DNA of 51,130 nucleotides from NCBI RefSeq assembly GCF_026241105.1, contig NZ_JAPFFT010000027.1, positions 1 to 51,130 of the forward strand, in the 5' to 3' direction. This stretch comes from Arthrobacter rhizophilus (GTDB lineage Bacteria; Actinomycetota; Actinomycetes; Actinomycetales; Micrococcaceae). Below the pieces are notes generated by a model. That model was not told the DNA's origin, made no database searches, and worked only from the letters and a program-made list of their open reading frames with translations. Shown one piece after another: positions 17,537 through 25,742 of this stretch. How positions within the stretch are numbered: position 1 is the first letter of the stretch; each line of letters starts with the position of its first letter. The position numbers and the translations under genes are program-made.

Positions 17537-18700
17537 TCAGTCGAGAACCAGGCCTTTGCCAAGCCCGCGTGCAAGCCGGACGGGGAGGATTTCCCCGAAG
17601 CCGCGAACGTTTTCAGCGGTCTGGGGAACCAGGACGAATCGTTCGTCCTGGCCCAGGGCGGCCGCCGTCATCTCATCAACCAAGACCGTGCCCGGTTCCG
17701 CCAACGCGGTGAGGCGGGCTGCCAGGTTGACGGTAGGGCCGTAGATGTCGCCGAGCCTGGAAAGGATGCGTCCCCAGACCATGGCCACGCGGGCTTCCGG
17801 CAGGATTTCGTCTTCGGTGAAGGCTTGGGCGAGCGCCAAGGAGATTTCAGCGCCTGCGGTGGGCGTCTCGGCAATGTAGAGGACCTCGTCGCCGACCGTC
17901 TTCACGAGGCGTCCGCCGCCGATGGAAATAATCTCCGCGCACTTGTTCTCGAAGCGCTGGACCAACTGGGCCAGGGTCTTCTCGTTCATACGGCGGGAGA
18001 GGCTCGTGTAGGAGACCAGGTCGGCAAAGCCCACGGCGCGCGCCAGCGGCAACGGGGCATCGTCTTCATCGCCCTCGCGGCCCGCCTCGCTGGCCTGCAA
18101 GCCGGCTTCGGCGCGGACGGCCAAGCGCTGCACGCCGGCGTTCATCTGGCGGCGCCACGAGTAAAGGAGGATCTCCTCCATGGCATCCACGAGGTTGGGC
18201 AGTTCATTGACCAACTGTTTGCGTGCAACAGCGTCGGGAATGCCTTGCTGCATCACCATGTCTTCGATCAGTGCCTCGACTTGCCACACCACCATGCGGT
18301 CAGTCATCTGGCCGATGGCACGGGTCACGGAAATTGCGGCTTCCTCGGTAAGCTTTCCGGCACGGACAAGGTCAAGAATGGTGGACAGGGCGCCGAGGTC
18401 GCGCTCAGTGAACGCCACGTCCTGGTCTCCGAAGTTGGGGAAACCCAGGGCGCGCCACAGTTTGCGGGCGGACAGCAGGGAGACACCTGCGCCGGCAGCC
18501 ACTTCGCGTCGCCGGAGTTTGCGTTCGCCGCCCAGGAGCCTGCTTTCAAGCGCCTTGATGGCCAGCCGCTCGGATGACAGGGCACCGGTGGGCGGGGACA
18601 CGACGGGGAGGATCCCCGTAGGTGCGGGGTCCACGGAAGGTTCGGGCACGACGTCGGGCTCGTGGTCCATGTACTCAGGCTCCTGCTCGTCAACGCTCAT
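17537..18700 (-). CDS. Class III adenylate/guanylate cyclase with N-terminal regulatory domain
   Basis: About 387 residues. The N-terminal half has a winged-helix-like stretch (EVAAGAGVSLLSARKLWRALGF) as in the regulatory domain of Mycobacterium Rv1264-type cyclases. The catalytic domain shows the metal aspartate in GFADLVSYT, KTVGDEVLY (base-selecting lysine and second metal aspartate) and GDIYGPTVNLAARL with the transition-state Asn and Arg. No membrane segment is seen. The ATG at 18700 follows AAGGTGG; a GTG at 18709 is also in frame. It overlaps the end of the PH-domain gene, so the two are translationally coupled. Confidence 0.9.
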   Translation of the reverse strand: MSVDEQEPEYMDHEPDVVPEPSVDPAPTGILPVVSPPTGALSSERLAIKALESRLLGGERKLRRREVAAGAGVSLLSARKLWRALGFPNFGDQDVAFTERDLGALSTILDLVRAGKLTEEAAISVTRAIGQMTDRMVVWQVEALIEDMVMQQGIPDAVARKQLVNELPNLVDAMEEILLYSWRRQMNAGVQRLAVRAEAGLQASEAGREGDEDDAPLPLARAVGFADLVSYTSLSRRMNEKTLAQLVQRFENKCAEIISIGGGRLVKTVGDEVLYIAETPTAGAEISLALAQAFTEDEILPEARVAMVWGRILSRLGDIYGPTVNLAARLTALAEPGTVLVDEMTAAALGQDERFVLVPQTAENVRGFGEILPVRLARGLGKGLVLD

Positions 18701-19304
18701 CTCTTCCACCTTCTCTCACATCCCAGGGCAACGCTTCATTCGGGTAGGCGCCAGGCCCATCAAAATCGCCGGCTCCGTCACCGAACCTGACCCTCGCAGG
18801 AAGCTCGGCCATGGCTTCCAGGATGAAACTCCTGAATTTGCCGACCTCCGGGACATCCGCGAGGACGGCGTCACCGGGGTGCCCGGTATCCAAGGATATA
18901 TTCCCGGAGCGCAATATCCGTTGGAGCAGCGATTGTTTGATCCCCACGCTGCGCACCGCGGCCAGGGGCACCTGCCAGTCGCCCCTGCGAAGCATTCCAA
19001 AACGGGCAACTATCCGTCCGCTGGTGAGGATGTACCGAATGCCACGCCAGCGGATGAATGCGGGGAGGCTATAACCAAGCAGCACGATCGCCACGATGGC
19101 CAGGCACGCGCCCAGCAGCCATTGGGTCCAGTCACTCGTGATGAGGGGAAGCACCTTGCCCGGTCCACCCTTGACTATCCAGGCACACGCGAACGCCGCC
19201 GCAGCCGGGACGAGTATGAATGCCAGGACGGGACCAAAGAGCATCCTTGGCTGCTGCCGCGTGATCACGATGACTTGCTCCCCACGCAGGAGCTCTCTAC
19301 GCAT
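18690..19304 (-). CDS. PH domain-containing membrane protein
   Basis: A 204-residue protein with two adjacent membrane segments (about residues 22-44 and 62-82) followed by a bacterial PH-like domain (GIRYILTSGRIVARFGMLRRGDWQVPLAAVRSVGIKQSLLQRILRSGNI), as in YdbT-type families. Function is unknown. The ATG overlaps the birA stop (TATGCGTAG), and its own stop overlaps the start of the cyclase gene, so birA, this gene and the cyclase form one operon. Confidence 0.85.
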   Translation of the reverse strand: MRRELLRGEQVIVITRQQPRMLFGPVLAFILVPAAAAFACAWIVKGGPGKVLPLITSDWTQWLLGACLAIVAIVLLGYSLPAFIRWRGIRYILTSGRIVARFGMLRRGDWQVPLAAVRSVGIKQSLLQRILRSGNISLDTGHPGDAVLADVPEVGKFRSFILEAMAELPARVRFGDGAGDFDGPGAYPNEALPWDVREGGRDER

Positions 19305-20205
19305 AACCGCTTTCTGTAGCCCTTAGGTGGACGACGTCGCCAGCGGTCACCACGTGCTCGCGGCCGCCATGGTCCACCACCAAAAGGGAACCATACTCAT
19401 CCAACCTGGACGCATGCCCCACCAATTCGTGGTCGCCGGGCAGATGAGCTTTCACTTCGCGTCCCAAAGTGACCATGACAGCTTCCACTCGCTTGTGCAG
19501 GGACGAGCCGCCGGCCAATCCCGCGGTGGGGTCGCCGTCGGCATTGCAGAAACTGCGGTAGAGCGCTGCGAACCGTGACAAATAGTTCTGGAGGATCACG
19601 GTGCGGTCCGTGGTCGTTGCGCCCTCGAGCAGGAGGGACGTGGCCGTTGGGACAGGCAATTCATCCTCGCCGAGCGTCACGTTGAGGCCGGTCCCCAGGA
19701 TCACAGCGGGAACCGATCCGTCCCCCATCGGCCCCATCTGGGCCAGGATGCCGGCGATCTTCTTGCCCCGGACGAGGACATCGTTGGGCCATTTGATCTC
19801 AGCGGGAAGGCCAGCCGTTTCCAGGAGCGTCTCCCGCAAGGCGAGCGCCCCCAGCAGGGAGAGCCAGGAGTAGCTCTGGGTCGCGACGGGCAGGCCTTGG
19901 GCATTGACGGGACGCAGGACGATCGAAACGGAAATCGCCGAGCGGGCCGGAGACTCCCAGTGGCGGTCGAGCCTGCCCCGCCCCGCTGTCTGATGCTCTG
20001 CGGTGAGGACTGCGAGGTCGCCCCACTCCTTGGGTTCAGTGGTGACGGCTCGCAGCAGATCGGCGTTGGTGGAGCCTGTGGTCTCGACAATCTTCAGTTG
20101 CGAAATACCAGCCGCCGCGAGGAAGTCAGGATGAAGCAGGGCATCGCGGTCCAGGCCCAAGCGCGGGTCACGTGGTTCGCTGCTTGCAGGCTGTTCGACG
20201 TCCAT
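19297..20205 (-). CDS. birA: Biotin--[acetyl-CoA-carboxylase] ligase
   Basis: A 302-residue biotin protein ligase that attaches biotin to the carrier domain of acyl-CoA carboxylase. It has TTGSTNADLLRA, the biotinyl-AMP motif AGRGRLDRHWESP, IKWPNDVLVRGKKIAGIL and a short C-terminal SH3-like domain. It lacks the N-terminal DNA-binding domain of E. coli BirA, so it does not regulate. The ATG has no Shine-Dalgarno and lies 7 nt after TAGGAT, so it is probably leaderless. Its substrate is the product of 30061-31869. Confidence 0.95.
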   Translation of the reverse strand: MDVEQPASSEPRDPRLGLDRDALLHPDFLAAAGISQLKIVETTGSTNADLLRAVTTEPKEWGDLAVLTAEHQTAGRGRLDRHWESPARSAISVSIVLRPVNAQGLPVATQSYSWLSLLGALALRETLLETAGLPAEIKWPNDVLVRGKKIAGILAQMGPMGDGSVPAVILGTGLNVTLGEDELPVPTATSLLLEGATTTDRTVILQNYLSRFAALYRSFCNADGDPTAGLAGGSSLHKRVEAVMVTLGREVKAHLPGDHELVGHASRLDEYGSLLVVDHGGREHVVTAGDVVHLRATESGYA

Positions 20206-20252
20206 AGACAGAATCCTATCCAGCCAAGCTGATCCCGGAAGAAGATGTCCGC

Positions 20253-21152
20253 TCAGAGGAAGATGTCAGCCACGAGCTTCTCCTCCGGGGCACCCAGGCT
20301 GTAGGGCGTGAAGTCCGTGACCCCTGCGGCCCTCAGCACCTGTTCGTCGGTGTAGAAGTTTCCGGTTTTGCTGGTTGAACCGGCCGAGTCTGCGGTCAGG
20401 TGCGCCCCCGTGAGGACAGCGTGGGCCGCGTCGGCCATGATTTCCGAGCCTCGGGCGGCTTGCACGATCTGTTCCCCGCCAGGCATGTTTCGGATGGCGG
20501 CGGTGTCAATCAGCGTGCAGGGCCACAGCGAGTTGACCGCCACGCCGTCGTTCTTGAGTTCTTCGGCGAGACCCAGCGTGGTGAGGCTCATGCCGTACTT
20601 CGCCATGGTGTACGCCAAGTGCATGCCGGCCCACTTCGGGTCGAGGTTCAGCGGCGGGGAAAGGGTCAGGATGTGGGCGTTGGTCGATTTCCGCAGGGCG
20701 GGCAATGCGAGCTTGGACAACAGGAACGTGCCGCGGACGTTGATGTCCTGCATGAGGTCGTAGCGCTTCATGTCAATCGCGTCAGTGCGGGAAAGGTCAA
20801 TCGCCGAAGCGTTGTTGACCACGACGTCGATCCCGCCGAAGCGCTCGACGGCGGCGGCAACCGCCGCGGCAACGTCGCCGTCGTTGCGGACATCCCCGAC
20901 GAGCGGCAGCGCCTGTCCACCGGCTGCTTCCAGCTGCTCGGCAGCCGTGAAGACCGTGCCCTCCAGCTTGGGGTGTGGTTCTCCGGTCTTGGCCATGAGA
21001 ACGATGTTGGCGCCGTCGCGGGCCGCGCGGGTGGCGATTGCCAAGCCGATGCCTCGGCTGCCGCCGGACATCAGGATGGTGCGGCCCCTCAGTGATCCAC
21101 GTGCCTGGTAGGGAAAGGCACGGTTTGCAGAAGCGTCGTTGCTTGAGGTCAT
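20253..21152 (-). CDS. SDR family oxidoreductase
   Basis: A 299-residue short-chain dehydrogenase/reductase. The cofactor motif MSGGSRGIGLAIATRAA, the strand VVNNASAI, the catalytic Ser in LTLSPPL and the YTMAKYG Tyr/Lys pair are present. The overall pattern, with KTGEPHPKLEGTV and an extended C-terminus, resembles the HSDL2/citronellol-dehydrogenase-like group, which acts on hydrophobic alcohols or acyl-CoAs. TACAGT lies exactly 6 nt before the ATG with no Shine-Dalgarno, so it is read as leaderless. An operator-like palindrome (21174-21191) overlaps the expected -35. It is divergent from the carboxylase genes. Confidence 0.88.
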   Translation of the reverse strand: MTSSNDASANRAFPYQARGSLRGRTILMSGGSRGIGLAIATRAARDGANIVLMAKTGEPHPKLEGTVFTAAEQLEAAGGQALPLVGDVRNDGDVAAAVAAAVERFGGIDVVVNNASAIDLSRTDAIDMKRYDLMQDINVRGTFLLSKLALPALRKSTNAHILTLSPPLNLDPKWAGMHLAYTMAKYGMSLTTLGLAEELKNDGVAVNSLWPCTLIDTAAIRNMPGGEQIVQAARGSEIMADAAHAVLTGAHLTADSAGSTSKTGNFYTDEQVLRAAGVTDFTPYSLGAPEEKLVADIFL

Positions 21153-21173
21153 GAGGACACTGTAGCCCACCTA

Positions 21174-21191
21174 TGTTACCCATGAGTAACA
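21174..21191. promoter_or_regulatory. TetR-type operator-like palindrome before the SDR gene
   Basis: TGTTACCCATGAGTAACA has two perfect 6-nt arms (TGTTAC/GTAACA) around a CATG centre, the size and symmetry of TetR-family operators. It covers the expected -35 region of the leftward SDR promoter and lies upstream of the rightward carboxylase promoter region. Confidence 0.6.
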
Positions 21192-21221
21192 TCGCTTGAT
21201 GCTCGACTTGAAGTCGGAAAA

Positions 21222-21301
21222 TTGTAGGGTTTCTACAGCGGTCTGTGGCTTTTGCGTCATTAGACTAGCCAACAGGGCCCGCACTTTGTACGGATGCTAC
21301 T
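21222..21301. promoter_or_regulatory. Acyl-CoA carboxylase operator, accD side
   Basis: TTGTAGGGTTTCTACA (21222-21237) has arms TGTAG/CTACA with a 5-nt centre. A weaker copy, TTGTACGGATGCTACT, is at 21286-21301. A -10-like TAGACT lies between them at 21261-21266. The first site matches the palindrome upstream of the alpha-subunit gene (29951-29971) read on the other strand, so both transcripts probably share a regulator. Confidence 0.6.
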
Positions 21302-21363
21302 TAAGAGCGCATGCCTAACGAAGCAGTGCCAGCGCAAATCAGCTACAGAGCCGGAGACATTTG

Positions 21364-22947
21364 ATGAGCCACGATCTGACAACGACAGCGGGAAAGATTG
21401 CCGACTTCCGCGACCGCCAGGCCCGTGCAGAACAACCATCCGGCCCCGAAGCCATTGAGAAGCAGCATGCCCGCGGCAAGAACACAGCCCGGGAACGCAT
21501 CGACATGCTCCTCGACGAGGGCTCGTTCGTAGAGTTCGATGCGTTGGCCGTACACCGCTCCACAGCTTTCGGCATGGAGAAGAAGAAGCCATTGGGTGAC
21601 GGCGTCGTCTCCGGCTACGGCACCGTTGATGGCCGCCTGGTCGCCATCTACAGCCAGGAGTTCAGCGTCTACGGCGGCTCCCTCAGCCAGGTCAACGGTG
21701 AGAAGATCGTCAAGGTCCAGGAATTCGCCCTCCGCAATGGCTGCCCGATGGTGGGCATCAACGACGGCGGCGGCGCGCGCATCCAGGAAGGCGTAGCCTC
21801 GCTGGCCATGTTCGCCGACATCTTCCGGAACAACGTCCACTCCTCCGGCGTCGTCCCCCAGATTTCCCTCATCATGGGCCCGTGCGCCGGCGGTGCGGCC
21901 TACTCCCCCGCCCTCACCGACTACGTGGTGATGGTGGACAAGACATCGCACATGTTCATCACGGGCCCGGACGTCATCAAGACCGTCACCGGCGAAGACG
22001 TTGACATGGAAACCCTCGGCGGCGCCCGCCAGCACAACGCCACCACCGGCACCGCGACGTACCTTGCCAACGACGAAGCCGACGCGATCGAATTCGTCCG
22101 CGAACTCCTGGATTTCCTGCCGTCCAACAACCTTTCCGAGGCGCCCGTCCTGGAGCACGAGCAAGAACTAGAGCTCGACGACGACGACCTCGCCTTGGAC
22201 ACGCTCATCCCGGACTCGGCCAACCAGCCCTACGACATGCGCAAGGTCATCGAGCAGATCGTGGATGACGCCCACTTCCTCGAAATGCAGTCGCTTTACG
22301 CCCCCAACGTGATCATCGGCTACGGCCGCGTTGAAGGCCACACTGTTGGCATCGTCGCCAACCAGCCCATGCAGTTCGCCGGCACGCTGGACATCTCCGC
22401 CTCGGAAAAAGCCGCCCGCTTTGTCCGCCACTGCGATGCCTTCAACGTTCCCATCATCACGTTGGTGGACGTCCCCGGCTTCCTGCCCGGCAAGGACCAG
22501 GAATTCCAGGGCATCATCCGCCGCGGAGCCAAGCTGCTTTACGCCTACGCCGAAGCCACCGTGCCCAAGCTGACGGTCATCACCCGCAAGGCCTACGGCG
22601 GAGCGTACATCGTGATGGGTTCCAAGAAGCTCGGCGCCGACCTCAACTTGGCCTGGCCCACGGCACAGATCGGCGTCATGGGCGCCCAAGGTGCCGTCAA
22701 CATCCTGTACCGCCGCGATCTTGCCGCCGTCGCCGAAGCCGGCGGCGACGTCGAAGGCAAGCGTGCCGAGATCATCCGCCAGTACGAGGAAGAACTCCTC
22801 AACCCCTACCAGGCAGCCGAACTGGGTTACGTCGACGCCGTCATTGTGCCATCGGAGACCCGCCTGCAAATCATCAAGGGCCTCCGCGCACTTCGCGACA
22901 AGCGCGCCAGCCTGCCCACCAAAAAGCACGGAAACATCCCCCTGTGA
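21364..22947 (+). CDS. Acyl-CoA carboxylase beta subunit (carboxyltransferase)
   Basis: A 527-residue carboxyltransferase subunit of the propionyl/acetyl-CoA carboxylase type (AccD/PccB). It moves CO2 from biotin on the alpha subunit to an acyl-CoA. Oxyanion-hole motifs are visible: GCPMVGINDGGGARIQEGVASL and MGPCAGGAAYSPALTDYV in the N-domain, and VDVPGFLPGKDQE with ITRKAYGGAYIVMGSK in the C-domain. The ATG at 21364 follows GGAGA. It precedes the epsilon-subunit gene with an overlap. Whether the substrate is acetyl-, propionyl- or longer acyl-CoA is not clear from sequence alone. Confidence 0.93.
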   Translation: MSHDLTTTAGKIADFRDRQARAEQPSGPEAIEKQHARGKNTARERIDMLLDEGSFVEFDALAVHRSTAFGMEKKKPLGDGVVSGYGTVDGRLVAIYSQEFSVYGGSLSQVNGEKIVKVQEFALRNGCPMVGINDGGGARIQEGVASLAMFADIFRNNVHSSGVVPQISLIMGPCAGGAAYSPALTDYVVMVDKTSHMFITGPDVIKTVTGEDVDMETLGGARQHNATTGTATYLANDEADAIEFVRELLDFLPSNNLSEAPVLEHEQELELDDDDLALDTLIPDSANQPYDMRKVIEQIVDDAHFLEMQSLYAPNVIIGYGRVEGHTVGIVANQPMQFAGTLDISASEKAARFVRHCDAFNVPIITLVDVPGFLPGKDQEFQGIIRRGAKLLYAYAEATVPKLTVITRKAYGGAYIVMGSKKLGADLNLAWPTAQIGVMGAQGAVNILYRRDLAAVAEAGGDVEGKRAEIIRQYEEELLNPYQAAELGYVDAVIVPSETRLQIIKGLRALRDKRASLPTKKHGNIPL

Positions 22948-23186
22948 GCGCCGAACAGAACCTTCCAGACCCCATGGACACGGCAACGGCCGAGCCCATG
23001 CTTTCGGTAGTCAAGGGAAACCCGACGCCGGAAGAGCTCGCGGCGCTTGCCGCCGTCGTCGCCTCCCTGGAAGCGCCGCAGGAAGCCGAAACCGCACCGC
23101 GCAGCACGCGCCACTGGCTGCGGCGGCAGCAACTGCGCATGGAACCCACGCCGGGGCCGGGCGCCTGGAAACGCAGCCGGGGTTAA
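22944..23186 (+). CDS. Acyl-CoA carboxylase epsilon subunit
   Basis: An 80-residue small protein. The segment LSVVKGNPTPEELAALAAVVA is the hallmark of actinobacterial carboxylase epsilon subunits, which bridge and activate the alpha-beta complex. The C-terminus is basic (RHWLRRQQLR). The GTG start overlaps the stop of the beta-subunit gene (GTGA), so the two are translated together. Confidence 0.9.
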   Translation: MSAEQNLPDPMDTATAEPMLSVVKGNPTPEELAALAAVVASLEAPQEAETAPRSTRHWLRRQQLRMEPTPGPGAWKRSRG

Positions 23187-23198
23187 GTTCTGTGGTGA

Positions 23199-23264
23199 CC
23201 CAACTGGATCGCATTTAATGTCGTTTTGAAGGCTCAAAGCGACATTAAATGCCAGCCAGTTGGG
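23199..23264. repeat. Dispersed palindrome, copy C
   Basis: Arms of 27 nt (23199-23225 and 23238-23264; left begins CCCAACTGGATCGCATTTAA) match at 24 of 27 positions around the 12-nt loop TTGAAGGCTCAA. It lies 12 nt after the epsilon-subunit stop and before the DUF885 gene, so it may also terminate the accDE transcript. Confidence 0.88.
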
Positions 23265-23311
23265 TTGGCCGAAGAGTGCAATAACCCTTTCATAAGGGGC
23301 CGGGGCACAGT

Positions 23312-23326
23312 TAGGCTCTTGGGGTG
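23312..23326 (+). promoter_or_regulatory. Leaderless promoter of the DUF885 gene
   Basis: TAGGCT (23312-23317) is followed by 6 nt and then the GTG start at 23324; there is no Shine-Dalgarno. A weak -35 (TTTCAT, 23288-23293) lies 18 nt upstream. Confidence 0.55.
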
Positions 23327-25009
23327 ACTACTGAAAACACCACTCCGGTACGTTCCCAGACCGCCATCGACGCCGTAGCTGACGCGTACACCGACACGCT
23401 TCTGGCATTGAACCCGAGCCTCGCCACCACCCTCGGCCTGCCCGGACACGAAACCGAATACCAGGATTTCTCGCCCGCGGGCGCGGCTGCATTCGCCAAG
23501 GCAGCACGCGACACCCTCGACGAACTGGGCACGCTCGAACCCACGGACGCCTCCGACGTCGTTACCCTTGACGCGATGCGCGAGCGGCTCGGCCTGGCGC
23601 TCGAGATCCACGAGACCGGTTGGGACGCCGCGGAGCTGAACAACATCGAGTCCCCGGCCCAAACCATCCGTGCGATCTTCGACCTCATGCCCACGGACAC
23701 CGCCCAACACTGGGAGCACATCGCGGGCCGTGTGGCCAACGTCCCGGAAGCGATCGACGGATACATGGCGTCACTTCGTTCCGCGAGGGACGCCGGGAAG
23801 GTCTCCGCTGTCCGCCAAGTCAAGATCGTCGTCGAACAAACCGGGAAGTACGCGGCCGAGGACGGCTTCTTCGCCAAGCTTGCCGCCGAAGCCGCCATCG
23901 ACGGCCAGCCGCTGCCCGCAGAACTGCAGGAACAGCTCGACGCCGGTGCGGCCGTCGCGCGTTCCGCGTACGCGCGCCTGGCAGCCTTCCTCGAAGCGGA
24001 GCTTCTCCCCTTTGCTCCCGAAAAGGACGCCGTGGGCCGCGAGCGCTACGCACTTGCCTCACGTTCCTTCCTCGGCGCAACCGTGGACTTGGAGGAAACA
24101 TACAACTGGGGCGTGGAGGAACTCGACAGGCTCATCTCCGAACAGGAACGAGTGGCCGAGCAAATCAAGCCCGGCGCTTCCATCGAGGAGGCCAAGGCCA
24201 TCCTCGACAACGATGCAGCCCGGCAGATCAAGGGCACTGATGCCCTCAAGGCCTGGATGCAGGAGCTCTCCGACCGCGCGGTGTCCGAACTGGCCGATGT
24301 CCACTTCGACATCCCGGACATCATGAAGACGCTCGAGTGCCGCTTCGCGCCCACCGACGAAGGTGGCATCTACTACACCGGCCCCTCGGACGATTTCTCC
24401 CGGCCCGGCCGCATGTGGTGGTCCGTCCCCGCTGGCGAAGACACCTTCACCACCTGGGCCGAAACCACCACGGTCTTCCACGAGGGGGTGCCGGGCCACC
24501 ACCTCCAGGTGGCCACCGCCGTCTACCGCCGTGAGCTCCTCAACAACTGGCGGCGCAATGTCTGCTGGGTCTCCGGACACGGCGAAGGCTGGGCCCTCTA
24601 CGCCGAGAAGCTCATGCTGGAGCTCGGCTATCTCAAGGATCCGGGCGACCACATGGGCATGCTTGACATGCAGCGCATGCGTGCGGCCCGCGTCGTGTTC
24701 GACATCGGCGTCCACCTTGAGCTGCAAGTACCGGAACGTTGGGGCAGCGGCACGTGGACCTCGGAAAAAGGCTTCGAATTCCTCAAGGCCAACCTTCCCA
24801 TCAGCGCGGGCCAGCTCCAGTTCGAATTCACCCGGTACCTCGGTTGGCCGGGGCAGGCTCCGTCGTACAAGGTGGGGCAGCGGCTGTGGGAGGAGATCCG
24901 GGCCGAACTCGAACGCCGCGACGGGTTCGACCTGAAGTCCTTCCACACGGATGCGCTGAACATCGGTTCTGTTGGTCTGGATAGTCTTCGCCGGGCGCTG
25001 CTGGGCTAA
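23324..25009 (+). CDS. DUF885 family protein, probable metallopeptidase
   Basis: A 561-residue protein of the DUF885 family. The zinc-site-like motif HEGVPGHHLQVA is near residue 386, followed by GHGEGWALYAEKLMLELGY, the arrangement seen in peptidase-like members. No signal peptide is seen, so it is probably cytosolic. The GTG at 23324 has TAGGCT 6 nt upstream and is probably leaderless. It stands just after the accDE pair and its palindrome. Substrate is unknown. Confidence 0.87.
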   Translation: MTTENTTPVRSQTAIDAVADAYTDTLLALNPSLATTLGLPGHETEYQDFSPAGAAAFAKAARDTLDELGTLEPTDASDVVTLDAMRERLGLALEIHETGWDAAELNNIESPAQTIRAIFDLMPTDTAQHWEHIAGRVANVPEAIDGYMASLRSARDAGKVSAVRQVKIVVEQTGKYAAEDGFFAKLAAEAAIDGQPLPAELQEQLDAGAAVARSAYARLAAFLEAELLPFAPEKDAVGRERYALASRSFLGATVDLEETYNWGVEELDRLISEQERVAEQIKPGASIEEAKAILDNDAARQIKGTDALKAWMQELSDRAVSELADVHFDIPDIMKTLECRFAPTDEGGIYYTGPSDDFSRPGRMWWSVPAGEDTFTTWAETTTVFHEGVPGHHLQVATAVYRRELLNNWRRNVCWVSGHGEGWALYAEKLMLELGYLKDPGDHMGMLDMQRMRAARVVFDIGVHLELQVPERWGSGTWTSEKGFEFLKANLPISAGQLQFEFTRYLGWPGQAPSYKVGQRLWEEIRAELERRDGFDLKSFHTDALNIGSVGLDSLRRALLG

Positions 25010-25147
25010 TCCGCGGCCCGCTGGCGCCACGGCCTGACGGCTGCTCATCATCGCGCGGACGAATCCCCGGGGAACACCCTGGGGGTTTGTCCTTTTAACG
25101 ATGAGAATTAACGGTGAGAAGTGGTGAATTCTGGATAGGCTCTGTCC

Positions 25148-25636
25148 ATGCTGATAGTCACCTCAAACAAGATTCCGGGCCACAGGATCGACGCCGTTTT
25201 TGGCGAAGTCATGGGCCTCACCGTCCGCTCAAGGGACATCGGCTCCCAGATGATGGCCGGGTTCCGCTCCCTCGGCGGCGGCGAGCTGCCCGAAATGACC
25301 AAGGCCCTGTATGAAAGCCGCCAGGAAGTCATGGCCCGCATGGTCAGCGAGGCGCAGCAGCGTGGTGCCAATGCGATCGTGGCCATGCGCTTCGACACGT
25401 CCGAGATGGGCGGTAACTGGACTGAAGTGTGCGCATATGGAACCGCGGTCTTCACCATCCCCCTGGCCGAAGGCGAGCCCGGCGCTACCGGTCAGTCGAT
25501 CTACCTGACCAGTGCCGCAGGTCAGCAATCAGCACAACAGCCCGCGACGCCGGGAGCAGCGCCGGGACAAACGGCACCGCCGGCGCCCGGACAGTTCCCC
25601 GCTCCACACTCTCCTCAGCAACCTTTCCAGCAGTAA
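25148..25636 (+). CDS. YbjQ family (UPF0145) protein with a Gln/Pro-rich tail
   Basis: The first roughly 108 residues form a complete YbjQ domain (LIVTSNKIPGHRI, VRSRDIG, RQEVMARMVSEAQQRGANAIVAMRFDTSEMGGNWTEVCAYGTAV). This pentameric fold is of uncertain function, sometimes called heavy-metal-binding. A tail of about 50 residues rich in Gln, Pro and Ala is added (QQSAQQPATPGAAPGQTAPPAP), probably disordered. The ATG at 25148 has TAGGCT 6 nt upstream and no Shine-Dalgarno, so it is probably leaderless. Confidence 0.87.
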   Translation: MLIVTSNKIPGHRIDAVFGEVMGLTVRSRDIGSQMMAGFRSLGGGELPEMTKALYESRQEVMARMVSEAQQRGANAIVAMRFDTSEMGGNWTEVCAYGTAVFTIPLAEGEPGATGQSIYLTSAAGQQSAQQPATPGAAPGQTAPPAPGQFPAPHSPQQPFQQ

Positions 25637-25646
25637 GGCAGTCAGC

Positions 25647-25690
25647 AACGGCCGGCAACGCATGAGCGTTGCCGGCCGTTTGGTTTTGAT
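25647..25690 (+). terminator. Rho-independent terminator after the YbjQ gene
   Basis: A perfect 15-bp stem (AACGGCCGGCAACGC at 25647-25661 and its complement at 25666-25680) with the loop ATGA is followed by TGGTTTTG. Confidence 0.88.
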
Positions 25691-25714
25691 GGGCCAAAGA
25701 TTTAACTTGCCCTG

Positions 25715-25730
25715 AGTGCAAAGTTGCACT
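25715..25730. promoter_or_regulatory. Operator between promoter elements of the TetR gene
   Basis: AGTGCAAAGTTGCACT has perfect 7-nt arms around AG. It fills the space between TTGCCC (25708-25713) and TAGTGT (25731-25736), so a bound protein would block the promoter. The TetR protein encoded next is the likely binder (autoregulation). Confidence 0.7.
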
Positions 25731-25742
25731 TAGTGTAAATAA

